From Escarpia spicata (Eukaryota > Annelida > Polychaeta > Sabellida > Siboglinidae), in the NCBI GenBank assembly GCA_963995525.1, contig OZ023205.1, positions 64,275,234 through 64,339,233 on the forward strand: a stretch of DNA of 64,000 bases, written 5' to 3'. Of this stretch, positions 1-11,716 are shown one piece after another (within the stretch, counting starts at the first letter, position 1; each line of letters starts with the position of its first letter). The notes under the pieces were generated by a model. That model saw nothing but the letters and a program-made list of their open reading frames with translations, was not told the origin of the DNA and did not search any database. The translations under genes were made by a program, and so were the position numbers.

Positions 1-394
1 CTTTTTATAAAATGTTAGAGTTGTCATGTGCCGCACAAATCAGTGGACACTAATTGCAATTTTGCTTTTTGAATTTCTTGTATTAAATTATCTGTTTGTT
101 ATGGGCATTGGAGTTGTTTATTGGATAGGATAGTCGACAGCCATTCTCTTTTTGAAGCAGATTACATTTGTTATGTTCCTAAATAATATACTACTATATT
201 ATTTTATTGTTTTGAACTTCTAAATTCCAGTTAATCCCAATAAATTTATGAATGTGTATCAAGTACATTTTAACATTAGAGTGACAATGCATGATGATTA
301 CAATTGAAATGTTCAAGTTATAAATGTTTATATATAATTTGGTCTTATTACTTGAAAACACACGTAATACACACATTTAGCAAAATTAGGCACA
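1..394. other. AT-rich stretch without a recognised feature
   Basis: Only short open frames with no recognisable domain are seen on either strand, and no repeat shared with the rest of the window was noticed. Confidence 0.5.
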
Positions 395-600
395 GTCGGC
401 ATATGAGCGGATAACCATCGGCAGAGTATCGGCGTCCGACTATGAGCCGCCTTCGTCCCGAAGGCCAGCCGCCGGACAAAAATCCCTCGGCCCGCAGGCG
501 GCTGCCGACAGCGGGCCGATGACTTTGCCGCCCTCGGGCCCGCTGTCGGCACGTTGTAGGTGTGCCATCCGGGAAATGCGCAGTGGAGAATGTACGTGGC
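395..600. repeat. GC-rich block with a perfect hairpin
   Basis: A sharply bounded GC-rich block inside an AT-rich background. It contains a perfect 14-bp inverted repeat, gccgacagcgggcc at 504-517 and its reverse complement at 537-550, with a 19-base loop, plus smaller dyads such as ccttcg/cgaagg near 450-463. Its origin is not recognised. It could be the end of a transposable element or a CpG-rich exon or promoter, since a plausible minus-strand exon lies just beyond it at 667-730. Confidence 0.5.
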
Positions 601-666
601 GAAGATCAATATCGTGACTATGTTCTGAATCGTTTTGAAGGGGGAAATGCGAACTGCGAAACTCAC

Positions 667-730
667 CCGTAATCTTCACGTTAGGTTGGAGACGGCCCAA
701 AAGCTGCTGTATCAGCCGCAACAACCAATC
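667..730 (-). CDS. Candidate 64-nt internal exon of an unknown gene
   Basis: On the minus strand the segment is preceded by ttcaacaacag and followed by gtgagtttcgc, a good acceptor and a strong donor. One frame is open throughout and reads DWLLRLIQQLLGRLQPNVKI, a Leu/Gln-rich amphipathic stretch. I do not recognise the protein. The next minus-strand sequence is the GC-rich block, which also stays open in one frame for about 110 codons. It could be a chance ORF with chance splice sites. Confidence 0.3.
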
Positions 731-759
731 CTGTTGTTGAATGATAAATGAAGAACTAG

Positions 760-3120
760 TACGTGTTTAAATCTTATGGTGCCATGTCGATTCGCACTGG
801 TAATTCTTCCAAGTAACCCAAACCAATCATAACACAAGGTTGCCTACATTTAAAATGTTGAAGAAATTACAATTTCAAGACATGGGCGACAAAATACGTC
901 GATATATTTCCCATGTCTAGGAGACAAGATGATGATCACACAGGCTAACAGCAGTGCTTCAACAGTCGTCTGACTTTAAAATGACCGTAATTCTCTTAAA
1001 TACTCTAATGACGACTCACCACCAGAACTAGCCAATAGCAAAACTTAACACAAACTAAAACAGCCCAGAAACTGTGCTTCCGAATCTCTAGAAACTTCGT
1101 CAGATTCTATTCAAATCGTTCGGTTTAATAAAATAAACGAGACTGAATAATAGACACCGAATCGTTAGCTCTTGACAATCCTCAAACTACCTCAATCACA
1201 CGTAAATTTAATATCATCAGATTCCCTGAATAACGACGGTAATAATGATAGTAATAATATATCGTAACGTTCACAACTTAATACGTTATTGTAGCAAAAC
1301 AAATATTCTATTCATACACGAGGTGTGAAATATTTTCTTTCACTTTCCCGGCGCGGATAAACAATCTTCCTAATCCACGGTACTAACTTCTTCAAATGTC
1401 AAAGACAGTTATTTACAATAACACCATCTTATCAGCAACGTTAAACCCTTTTCATTCCTACCAAATTTGACGTTCCTAGTCGTAGAATTAATATAATAAC
1501 TAACCAAATAGGATTTGTTAACCAGCCAACTAAATGATTTACACTTTGGTGGCAAGATGGCGCTAGTGTAACATTTTAATCTTCAAGCATTCGAATGATC
1601 GCAGCACCATACAACGGGGTTCCTGCCTAGTTTAACCCTTTAGTTTTGAGCCAGATTAATTCTACTCAAACCACTTCGTGACACCCGTCCCTCTTTTCTT
1701 CCTTGTTGTGGCCTTGAGACTGTAAGCTCTGTACACAGCAAAAACTATGAAGGCTTGAGGATGTTAAAGAGTGCTGTGCCGTCAATGATGGTTATGTGTG
1801 CTCCCCTTAAGGTAGCTGCACCGGGTAGCATGTCAGTTGATTTATTTTCTTTTTTCTTCATAGAACATTAGTAGATGTCAGTATGAACATGTGTACTGTT
1901 AAAAAAACCAAGGCACTATCACCATATGTCACCAATCAGTCCTTTAAAAAACTAGTATTTTTAGTGTGTCTGTGGAAAGTCCCTTGTCAGATTCTTGGAA
2001 ACTGACGATATTTCCATAGTGACGATCACGTGTGCGTCAGCCCAGTTCAAACATAAATTCATTCACCATGAATGCAGATCATATAGTCTGGTGTTCTCAT
2101 GCCACTATGCTGTTGTATTATAATTACCTAAATGCATCACGCTGTCAAATCATCAAATACTGGCGGTAGTTTTGTTTATTCTCCGATAATGCCCGACCTT
2201 AGCCGCCATTTGCAATGACACATGACTGACCCCAGCAGGTGTCAATCAATCTTGTCTACCACAACAAGTTAAACACATGGCCCTTCGTAACACAATATCA
2301 TGAGACAACTTGGCGGGAAAACCTTGGGGGGAAATCTCAGTAACAGAAGTGTCTGTCAAATTGTGTTGAAATAAGCCACATGCCAGTAAAAAGTCACATT
2401 TCTAAGCAAACAAACAAGCATCTGGAGACACCCTTATAATTGTAACAACCAGGACGTATTACTTAATGTAACGTTTTATAAAAACTACAATACTTACAAA
2501 GCCATAACTTGGCATATGAACACGACTTGTGTTTACCCAAAATTGCACGGGATGGTTTTATGTTTGCTGAAGGGGTCGTGCCAAAAATGCAGTACGGATT
2601 TTTTTTGTCTTTCAACATTGTAGCAACATGTTTATGAAGCTGTATCAAACTTAATATGCATTTGTTTACAAAAAAACCCGCATGAATGTCAATAACATGT
2701 TTGTACTTACAACCATACACATTTTTCTTTTGGGGAGTTTCTAAAAATGAAATAAAATGCCATTTTAACGTGATTTTTTACATCTTTTTTAATTGTCTTT
2801 AAATACATTGAAATATCTCTAAACAACATAAAACATCTATTCTTTTTGGTCTGGAGTATTGTTTAGTATCTGAGGCAAACTCTGAGAAAAAATGGTTAGC
2901 TTATCTTCAAAACGTATACAAATGATTAATTCAAAAGAAGCATATAATAGCCGATCCAGCCACCTTAATATGCAAGCTGACACGGTGATTGTGAGACACC
3001 AGCGAGACATAATGGTAATGTTGAAAAAACTTGCGGTCATGTTTCAAAGACAACAACTGCTATTGTGCATACATGTGAATAATTTCATTACTTAAAAGAT
3101 ATCGACTGAAGAAATACAAT
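760..3120. other. Noncoding stretch, nothing recognised
   Basis: Short open frames such as those at 2463-2720 and 2837-3040 have no domain, biased composition or splice context that would support coding. No duplicated segment was found here. Confidence 0.45.
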
Positions 3121-3411
3121 GTGTTCCTTGGGATTGTTTGGTTGATTATTGTTGAGCGGACCATCATATATGTTTTCTATGAACTCTGCGCTGGTGTTCT
3201 CCAACATGTTCCCCTACCGGTATCCGAGAAAGGATTGACCACCTCCTTCATAGTCATGATCAGAGATCTGGCAGATGTGGCTGACATTCACATGCTTTTG
3301 CAAACCGCGGATAGTTTCGATCAAACAAAGAAAAAAAAGAGCATCGTCATAAAATATGTTATCCCTGACGTTGTTGTGTTAGCTGTCAGCTTTGCTCGCG
3401 AACTTGGCTGA
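3121..3411 (+). pseudogene. Fragment of an invertebrate repeated family (PVVVLA-type, possibly PIN-like)
   Basis: The last 70 residues of this 96-codon frame resemble a protein family that is very common as uncharacterised loci in molluscs and cnidarians, with a pattern of A-D-x-x-M-L-L-x-x-A-D followed about 20 residues later by V-I-K-x-V-x-x-D-V-V-V-L-A. Here the pieces read ADIHMLLQTADSF and VIPDVVVLAVSFAREL. The expected Asp-Thr-Asp triplet is Ile-Pro-Asp, and the upstream part is unrelated hydrophobic sequence, so the piece looks truncated. The assignment is from memory of the family pattern only. Confidence 0.35.
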
Positions 3412-3567
3412 GAAAGTCTCGTTGTAGCAATCGACATAGAAAAATGTGATCATGATGTGTGAACTGTTTGCAAATCCTTCTTGTGTATTTACGAGGGTAA
3501 GTATCACCACAAATCAATAAGACAAAGTTTAAAGTGACCTAGCTCGTGGTCTTACACTGAGGAATAA

Positions 3568-4420
3568 CTGGCGGCCACATGATGTACTAGAAATGGAGGA
3601 TATGAAAGTCGGAGAAGGAAACCAGCAACATATTTGAAATCGTTGCACCTGAAAACCTATGGTTGGACATCAACATTGTGGCTCTACGTGATGTAATTCG
3701 TATGATATAGGGATATTTAGCGTTGACGGGCGCCATCTTTAAAGACGGTGGACATTTGAATGTCAGTGAGAGTCAAAAGTAACATATTTATACTGATCAT
3801 ACCTGAAAACCTCTATTTTTACATGAACATTATGGCTGTAGGTGATGTAGTTATTTAGATATAGCAACAAATGGCTTTGATGGGCGCACTCTTTAAAAAT
3901 GGCGGATATTTGAATGTCGGCGAAGGTCAAAAATAATATATTTGAAATCATCACACCTGAAAATCTATATTTTGGCATCAACGTTATGGCTCCAGGTAAT
4001 GGAGTTATTTAGATATAGCGATAACTGGTTTTGACGGGCGGGTATATGAATGTCAACAAAGGTCATGTGTAACATATTTAAAATAACTGACCACAATTCT
4101 GCACATTGACATAGACATGATGACTCTAGGTGACATCGTTGATAAGTAATTGTGAAATTTGTTTGGATGACCGCCATCTTTTAAAATTGCGGTTCTGAAA
4201 GTCGGAGAAGATCAAACGTAAAATGGTTGAAACCTTTGACCTCCAAAACCCATGTTTAGACACCAAAATTATGGTTCTAGATGACGCAGTTGTTAACATA
4301 TCTGGAAATGTGATTTTGCGGCCATTTTGTAAAATGGGTGCCATTTCTTTAAAAACAAAAATGAGAATTGCCACCTCAGATTTTCTTTGGATAGAGACAC
4401 TGTAGGTGACATTCGTGAAC
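3568..4420 (+). repeat. Degenerate tandem array, about 150-bp unit, five to six copies
   Basis: The unit recurs as: gcgccatctttaaa, then tgaatgtcggcgaaggtca, aacatatttgaaat, cacctgaaaa, ctatgtttggacatcaacat, tatggctctaggtgatg, ttatttagatatagcaa. Unit starts fall near 3568, 3727, 3882, 4035, 4168 and 4319. The units are diverged, which indicates an old array. Open frames in it (4126-4422 minus, 4223-4405 plus) are by-products of the repeat. Confidence 0.8.
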
Positions 4421-4920
4421 AAATATTTAAATACAGTTCACTTGTATATATGGGCGGGGCATAAAGGAACTTGAGGTTTTTGTGCCATTCGTTCAACAAC
4501 AAGATCTGGGAAAAGTAGATTGTGGCATATTTTCCATAGGCTATAGCCAATATTGTTGAATTTTGTACAAGTGGTTATAAAGAACTGGAAAATCAATCAC
4601 GATCATGGAACTTTTACATGGTAAACTGTAAAAAACATTTAGTGGCATGTCTCAAATCAAAAAAGTTCATCGCTTTTCCAAAAGTATCTTTACCCCACCA
4701 AATAGAATGCATTAGTATGTCTTGTTTGTTTATATTGGTCATTTCTGCTATGCAGCTCCGCAAACAAAACAAGACCTGGGGCTGGAGTCTGGACCATGGA
4801 ACTGTAACTATAAATTACGTATTCATTGATTAAAGAAAACGGCCCAACAGAGACAGTGCCAAGATTCGTGTAATATAATCTACTCAGTATTTCAATGACA
4901 TCAACAAAAGAACTGAACTT
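4421..4920. other. Noncoding stretch beside the tandem array
   Basis: No domain, splice-flanked exon or repeat was recognised. The small plus-strand frame at 4618-4833 is unsupported. Confidence 0.4.
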
Positions 4921-5226
4921 TGAACATTCCTAGGTACTTTGATAACGGTCACCTACATTCACCAAACTTCACATCACATATCTACAATACCTATTCTACA
5001 CATATACACTTGTCACGTGATCAAATAATTAAATTTACTGTCTATAGATCAAAATGTACAAGAAATTCGCACGTTTTTGCGTGTATTCATTAGTTCCACC
5101 GGATACTCCTGTAGGTGGCGCCACTTTATGGTTAACTACAGATGTGGGGATAGATCACAATTCGTATTTCAACAATAATTGTAAACAAGTTAATAAAATA
5201 CAAGATATTTTATTCAATTAATTAAT
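4921..5226 (-). mobile_element. Short LINE-3'-end-derived copy, inverted partner of 8290-8800
   Basis: Read on the minus strand it shares two blocks with 8290-8800: tatcttgtattttattaac through gtggcgccacct, aatgaatacac and acattttgat; then gtgaagtttggtga and taggtgaccgttatc. The roughly 240 bp in between, which in the partner encodes the C-terminal tail of a reverse transcriptase, is missing here. It is therefore a deleted derivative or a non-autonomous relative. Confidence 0.7.
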
Positions 5227-5594
5227 TAAGGTTATGTTAAATTTAATGTTTTTATTTTGTTTTTAATTTAATTATTTATATTTTATATGATATACTGTGC
5301 TATCCGTTATATATATTAAAAATAATAAACAATAATAATATAATTTAACATGGACAATAGTAGTGGTCAGATTTAAGTTTGAGTGGCCAGTTTATCACGT
5401 TGCTAAATTTTACCAGACAGCTATTATAACGAACGTATACTCGGATGCCAGTAAAAGTAATCAATGCCCATTGGTTAATAATTTTTTTGAAATTTCAGTA
5501 TTTTGCTTGATATTATCATCCTCTAAATCATTTATTTATATATATATTGAAGGATAATTTATGTGAATGTCTTGTGCAAAGGTACTCTGTAAAG
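5227..5594. other. AT-rich stretch without a recognised feature
   Basis: Very AT-rich, with runs of atatat and aataataata. The frame at 5363-5557 has no support. Confidence 0.4.
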
Positions 5595-6185
5595 GTATAC
5601 TACAGGCCTCGACATTAACACTGGCCCGATGGCCCGGCGCCTTTTTTGAAGCTGTCGGGCCACCAGTTCTTATATTTTACTGATTTCTGGTTTCCGATTC
5701 TCGAATGCCGTCGAGACGAAGCGGCGGTCACGTGACGAAGCGGCGGTCACGGCACGACCGCATCGGTGATCAGACGCAGTTCGCCAGAATTCTTAGACCC
5801 GACTCAGTTATAGAACACTGTAAACATAACGTAGATACTAATTCTGATCAATAATGAGTCAACACTTATCATGCGGACGACAGCATGCAAAATGATCGAA
5901 TATATTTTCTAACCACCGGCAGCGCAGGTTTTTATGACGAGAGACGCCATTTTGTAAAGTCCCGCCGCGTCCCTTGGACACAGTTTGTACAGTAGTTGGA
6001 AGCTGCCTCGACTTTAGAATTAGGCACGCTTTTTCTTCTCTAGATATATGAAAGGAATACAGCTTAAATCCAAATTTAACTAGTGGCTAAAGTGACAAAA
6101 AAACAAATGCGTCAGCAAGGGCAAGGTGAAGGCCACCTATTTTGGGTGGTGACACCTAGCGAATGAACCGTAAAATAGTAAAGTA

Positions 6186-6510
6186 AAGGCAAGTTCTTAT
6201 ATAGTGCAGTATCCAGTCCTCAGGACTGCTCAAAGCGCTTTACGCTTTACTTTCTGGCAGACATGTTCAATCGAACACCATCTCGGCTGCTCTGGGAAGC
6301 ATTCAGCCATGCACGAATTAATGCGCGAAGACTATTCGTATACAAATATCCACCACTGTCAATAGCCAGGTACTCATTCATACAGCTGAGTGAACTGAAG
6401 CAATGTAAAGTAAACAAACTTGTCCAAGGTTCGACACCGCCGCACAGGATTCGAACATGCATTCTCTCAGTCGAGAGTTCGGAGGTCTTACCGCTGTGCT
6501 ACTGCGCTCC
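6186..6510 (-). mobile_element. tRNA-derived SINE, full-length copy
   Basis: On the minus strand the head is tRNA-like: a polymerase III A-box-like tagcacagcgg (complement of 6491-6501) and a B box gttcgaatcc (complement of 6448-6457). The body includes gaatgagtacctggctat and gtggatatttgtatacgaat, and the tail reads aaagcgctttgagcagtcct, ggactggatactgc, tataagaacttgcc. The body and tail recur at 16600-16925 and 39620-39900, which identifies it as a dispersed family. Minus-strand and plus-strand frames across it are by-products. Confidence 0.8.
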
Positions 6511-6511
6511 A

Positions 6512-6542
6512 CATTCAAGGCATTAGTATAATGCCTTGAATG
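6512..6542. repeat. Perfect 12-bp inverted repeat beside the SINE
   Basis: cattcaaggcat at 6512-6523 is the exact reverse complement of atgccttgaatg at 6531-6542, with a 7-base loop. It directly abuts the tRNA-like head of the SINE. Confidence 0.75.
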
Positions 6543-6905
6543 ACCTGTGCATGAAAACAGCGTCAACTCAACTACAGACTGACTAGCTGTCGTCACATTG
6601 GCCAAACTTTATTTAAACTTGGCAAATACTGTATATACGCATCTGATTACACACTTGAACAATATTACAATAATTATTAGCATTGGACATCTCACTTTGA
6701 ACAATCAACATGTATATAGTAACTTCAAATTTTTTTTTGGATAAACGAAAAAGACTAATAATGTTTGGCACCTCAGTATCAGCGTATTTTTGACGGTAAC
6801 ACAAAATCCGGGCCAGTAACTTTCATAGGCAGGCCACTAACTTTTCAAATCTACTGGCCCCCTGGGCCAGTGGATTCAAAACCTTAATGTCAAGGCCTGT
6901 ACTGT

Positions 6906-8289
6906 ATAGGTAAATTAATAAGAAACAAATGAGCCAATTGTGGTTGTTGGACTTGTGCTTTTGAGTTCTATTTTGTAAAAATAAAAAACGGATGAAATCA
7001 ATAAATTAATGCGGCATGGCAATCCACACGCAGTGTTGAGCGTAAGCTGCCAAAAGGCCCATACATTGGAAGATGTTATGTGTGCATACGGACTACCTCG
7101 CTAAGGTAAAATAGGTTTAAATAGGGCGTGCAATATGATGTCTCAAGAGAGGTTTTTTTGGGAGCCTACAACTGCAGGTTGATAAAATAATGCATCTCCA
7201 AAATCATTATGAATATAATTCGGTTATAGTCTGTAGTTTCACGAGGACAGAACTTCCACGCCATCATAGAAAGCTGTGAATATAATAACATATAAGGTTT
7301 AAACTTTATGCGAATGAAGACGAAATGTCGAAACAAGCGAGAGTGTGGAATGATGAGATGTCAAATTCGGGATGGATCCATTCCAGGACATCAATTCTCT
7401 TGGATATCTGAAGGGTTTATCCAGTTTGACCAGCTACACGAACATGGTGGATATCGGAAGATACAACAACAACAACACACGGTTCTATTCAGAGCCGACC
7501 AACACTTTGCAAAATATATTGAGACATGAGAGTTTATTTATAAGTATATGTTCTCCACACATTCAATAATTCATCTTTAAAAAGGGCACATTGTCACGTA
7601 ACACATAAATTAGAAATTTACAAACAACTTAACATTATCATCATGTTTTAACAATAAATACAATAATCTGCCTAAGATTTTCATGATAATTAATACTATG
7701 TCAATATTAGAATAAAGTAGTTTGATATAGCTTTTTTTAATCCACATAACAAAATCTCTAATATTGTTAATATGTAAAATATTAACAACAGGAATAATTT
7801 ATAATAAATAAAATATCGTCTGGTTTCACAATAAGTACAAAGAATATATTTCCAAAATTGAGCATCCATGGTGTAATGCCCCCCTAAATACGCCATTGTA
7901 TGATTATAACCGGAATGGATCAGAATGAAATCCCAATATTTATCAACACCTTTATACAGTATTTCATACTGCTGACATTACTGATGTTAAAAACTGTTAA
8001 AACTGTTGAACCATTCAGTAATTATATGGCAAGCACACGTGTTAACTAAATTTTTTAATTCACCTGTCACTGTTTATACTAAAGCTCACTTATTATTTTC
8101 AGGAAATAAAACAACAGTTTGTTTGCAAAATAAGATGTTTGTAAAACACAAAACAATTATTACATGTATTGAATCATAGCTATGGTGAATTGCCTCTGAT
8201 AAACAATATTAAAATGCACCAGTATTTACACAAACCAATAGTTGTAATAAAACCCCCACGTGTTGTCAACACTGAATTTAAAGTAATCT
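6906..8289. other. Noncoding AT-rich stretch
   Basis: Nothing with domain or splice support was found. The overlapping frames at 7308-7569 contain a caacaacaac run and no recognised motif. Confidence 0.4.
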
Positions 8290-8800
8290 TATTTAATTAA
8301 ATATCTTGTATTTTATTAACTTTTTTACAATTATTATTGAAATATGAATTGTGATCTATCCACAAGTCTGGAGTTAACCATAAAGTGGCGCCACCTACCG
8401 GAGTATATGGTGGAACTAATGAATACACACAAAAACGAGTGAATTTCTGGTACATTTTGATCGATAAAAGAAGTAAATTTAATTGTTTGATCACGTGATC
8501 TCGTTTTTCTCGCTCTGTACCACTTTTGAAGTCTTTGCATTGGCTTCCTGTACGATATCGTATAATATTTAAGATCTGTACCATTACATACCAGGCACTG
8601 TCCAATAAGCAACCATCTAATTTGTATTTATTGCTTACTCCTGTAGGCTGTAAGAAAACCTATCCAGCTTCGATCATCTAGTTCTGACCTACTTTTTTTT
8701 CCTAGAGTCAACACTAACATTGAAACTAGGGCTTTTTCTGTTGCTGCACCAATTCTTTCGAATATGTGAAGTTTGGTGACTGTGTAGGTGACCGTTATCG
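8290..8800 (+). mobile_element. LINE 3' end (C-terminal tail of a reverse transcriptase)
   Basis: From about 8497 the plus strand reads SVPLLKSLHWLPVRYRIIFK then ICTITYQALSNKQPSNLYLL, then after a break PRVNTNIETRAFSVAAPIL. This is the typical C-terminal end of CR1/Rex-like LINE ORF2 proteins (L-H-W-L-P-V-x-x-R-I-x-F-K and R-A-F-S-V-A-A-P). Frameshifts interrupt it near 8650. The 5' 200 bp (8290-8490) is noncoding and matches 4921-5226 in inverse orientation. No catalytic RT motifs are present, so it is a dead 3' fragment. Confidence 0.75.
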
Positions 8801-9079
8801 TGGTTTTATCGAGGTGCAGTACCCATTCCTATGCCAGGCTATGCCTGTCTAGTAGGACTTTGACTTTGTTTACTTTGCAACACTCTTATACTTGAAAATT
8901 GTGTATACTCTGGCGGAAGTATACTAGCCGCGCAGACAAAAACAGTAGTGATGCGGCCGAACTTCTTTCTGCCATCTGGTGTAATTTCTTGGTGCTGCCT
9001 CCATTTTAATTCTTGTTGTTGAACGTTCGAGTGAATTAACATCGCATTAAATTTATTTGTTGATTAGCGCATTTGTGAA

Positions 9080-9879
9080 GTACACGTCACTTGGGAGTTG
9101 GGGCCGTATAATTCACGGAAATCGTACAATAATTGTTGTGCGCCAACACAGTTATTGCCGGTAGGTACTGACCACGTGCGCTCGCGTCGTTCTGTCTGTT
9201 TACGTTCTCTATATGTATATATATAATATAAGTGTGTGCAACTGCTGCGGCAACCCCAATTAAGCCAATCGCTCACCTTTTAACATCAGAACTGCTCCGT
9301 CGCGACGCCAACACCGATTATGAAGATCACAAATAAATGTTCCAACTATTGTGGTCACAATGCCAACTTTTCGAAACAAATGGATTCGTATTTATTACAA
9401 AAAGAAGTGTTTTAATGAGTCGCGCACACGTTTCACCTAACTGCGGTTGACAGCTATACCGGACATATATTACGTATAGGAGAGCTCGCGACCGCGTTTG
9501 CTGCGTTCCGGGGTCATTTCCGGTATAGCTGTCAACCGCAGTTAGGTGAAACGTGTGCGCGACTCATTAAAACACTTCTTTTTGTAATAAATACGAATCC
9601 ATTTGTTTCGAAAAGTTGGCATTGTGACCACAATAGTCGGAACATTTATTTGTGATCTTCATAATCGGTGTTGGCGTCGCGACGGAGCAGTTCTGATGTT
9701 AAAAGGTGAGCGATTGGCTTGGGGTTGCCGCAGCAGTTGCACACACTTATATTATATATATACATATAGAGAACGTAAACAGACAGAACGACGCGAGCGC
9801 ACGTGGTACTGACCGAAGCCTGCGCGCGAAGGCGAAGACCGTTTTAATCAGGGTTACAAAGTTATGGAACAATTTCGAT
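9080..9879 (+). pseudogene. LINE-like C-terminal coding tail, split by insertions
   Basis: If the foldback element at 9173-9805 is taken out, together with one copy of its 8-bp duplication, the plus strand stays open from about 9105 to 9879 and ends TDRSLRAKAKTVLIRVTKLW then NNFD. After the hAT element (9880-12978) the same frame resumes at 12979 as LDESPSQEVVGHLQRQI and a stop near 13035. The K-L-W-N-N ... D-E-S-P-S pattern is typical of the extreme C-terminus of jockey/CR1-type ORF2 proteins. The left part is not diagnostic. It is the oldest layer of the stack. Confidence 0.5.
9173..9805. mobile_element. Foldback element with about 290-bp inverted arms (hAT-like MITE)
   Basis: Left arm 9173-9463 and right arm 9518-9805 are near-identical reverse complements; the seen differences are one substitution and a 4-bp indel in the tract ggcttaattgggg. 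The loop is 54 nt (9464-9517). Ends are cacgtgcgctcgcg and its inverse. The flanks are an exact 8-bp duplication, gtactgac at 9165-9172 and 9806-9813, matching the hAT target consensus nTnnnnAn. No coding capacity. A second copy ends at 21375, next to the assembly gap. Confidence 0.88.
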
Positions 9880-10073
9880 CAGGGTTGGCAGGTTTCTGAC
9901 AGGACGGTTTCTACCTCGGTTTATTAAACCGTGGTTTCTACCGTGTTGTAAGAAATACCTTTCTGACATTAAAATGTCAGAAACTCCATTTTTGATACAT
10001 TTTCCTTTGTAACTGTAAGTATTGTCTGAGACTGAGCTTAGGGGTTTAACCCAGTTTTGCTAGTTTAACCTGG

Positions 10074-10817
10074 TGTAGAATGCCCGGTGCCTACTGTTAT
10101 TTCCCTTTATCGCATCTGCCTATTCCGTTTGTAGACTCGGTATTCTAATTTGGGCACGTATTGCAACGTTCTTCCTCTGCGTTGATTTCATAGACAATTC
10201 AGACATCGACCTACTCAGTTCAGCCAATGTCTCATTGTCTAATAGAAATCAGATACTCACAGAGGAAGGTTCTAATTACTCAATTATCGCAGAAGACTTT
10301 CCACTGTTCGTTTCAAGAACTTTAATACACACAGTTAGCATGCTACAGATCAGTACAATCAATACTGGTCCTCCGTGGGAACCAGACAATGTTACATGAT
10401 TCTCCTCCTAAGCCTCTCTCAATCCAATCCCAATCGTGCACTACTCTTTCCTTAAATACTCGCTACTTCCCTCTCTTCCTAGTGACTCGCGATTCCCATT
10501 GGTCAGTGCCTCTTCTGCATTTTTTAATATGGCACGCTACAGTCGGGCTCGCAACCTGGCTACCTGGTCTGATACCGTATTACCTTATCTGCTAACTGAC
10601 TCATCTCCTGACTATTGTCCAGCCCAGCTATCTTTGGAGATGACCTGAGCCAAACCTATGGGAACATCCTGTATCTCAGATCTAATTACAAGAACACAAG
10701 CTACTAGACTAAAGCAGTTCTAAGCATATACTTATTAACATAACTTCCTGTATAATAATTACTATATTTCATGGACAAGTAATTACTAGAAATTTATGCA
10801 AAGCTTAATTCCTTACA
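10074..10817. repeat. Left LTR
   Basis: 744 bp, about 95% identical by eye to the right LTR. It contains a possible promoter area around ccttaaatactcgct. Short open frames inside (10389-10648) are not genes. Confidence 0.8.
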
Positions 10818-10986
10818 TCTCCCCCACACACATTAGACATTAATCCATGATTAATATCGTAACAGTCAAAAGAAAAGAACTAATTTTTTTAAAAGCTCGC
10901 CAATCAGTTTAAACTGATAGTTTCCGAATCTCTCTGTCTGTATCATTCACCATTGTCTGTCTTAGTTCAACTGGCACGCTTGCCAC

Positions 10987-11716
10987 TGTAGAATGCCCAG
11001 TGTCTACTGTTATTTCCCTTTATCGCATCTGCCTATTCCGTTTGTAGACTCGGTATTCTAATTTGGGCACGTATTGTAACGTTCTTCCTTTGCGTTGATT
11101 TCCTAGACAATTTAGACATCGACCTACTCAGTTCAGCCAATGTGTCATTGTCTGATAGAAATCAGATACTCACAGAGAAAGGTTCTAATTACTCAATTAT
11201 CGCAGAAGACTTTCCACTGTTCGTTTCAAGAACTTTAATACACACAGTTAGCATGATACTGATCAGTACAATCAATACTGGTCCTCCGTGGGAACCAGAC
11301 AAATGTTACATGGTTCTCCTCCAAAGCCTCTCTCAGTCCAATTCCAATCCCAATCGCGCACTACTCTTTCCTTAAATACTCGCTACTTCCCTCTCTTCCT
11401 AGTGACTCGCGATTCCCATTGGTCAGTGCCTCTTCTGCATTTCTTAATATGGCTCGCTACCTGGCTACCTGGTCTCTGATATCTTATCTGCTAACTGACT
11501 CATCTCCCGACTATTGTCCAGCCCAGCTATCTTTGGAGATGACCTGAGCTAAACCTATGGGAACATCCTGTATCTCAGATCTAATTATAAGAACACAAGC
11601 TACTAGACTAAAGCAGTTCTAAGCATATACTTATTAACATAACTTCCTATATAATAATTACTATATTTCATGGACAAGTAATTACTAGAAATTTATGCAA
11701 AGCTTAATTCCTTACA
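10987..11716. repeat. Right LTR
   Basis: 730 bp. It differs from the left LTR by scattered substitutions and by a deletion in the region atggctcgctac/ctggctacc near 11450. Confidence 0.8.

Larger units (their letters stand above)
5595..6905. mobile_element. Candidate element with terminal inverted repeats, about 1.3 kb
   Basis: The left end reads tacaggcctcgacattaa (5600-5618) and the right end has the inverse, ttaatgtcaaggcctgta (about 6885-6902), with one mismatch. Further in, both ends carry several ggccagt/actggcc motifs, for example cactggcccgatggcccgg on the left and ccccctgggccagtgg on the right. No transposase is visible inside, and a SINE has inserted at 6186-6510. A target duplication could not be settled. 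The ends might instead be two inverted copies of a coding repeat. Confidence 0.45.
10074..11716. mobile_element. LTR element: two about 735-bp LTRs around a 169-bp interior
   Basis: Two direct repeats, 10074-10817 and 10987-11716, both begin tgtagaatgccc and end cttaattccttaca, the TG...CA form of LTRs. They flank 169 bp of noncoding sequence. The element is bounded by an exact 4-bp duplication, ctgg, at 10070-10073 and 11717-11720. No gag, pol or recognisable polypurine tract remains, and the base after the left LTR is not an obvious tRNA primer site. It is either a non-autonomous miniature or a heavily deleted copy. The 4-bp duplication would suit Ty3/Gypsy. Confidence 0.82.
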
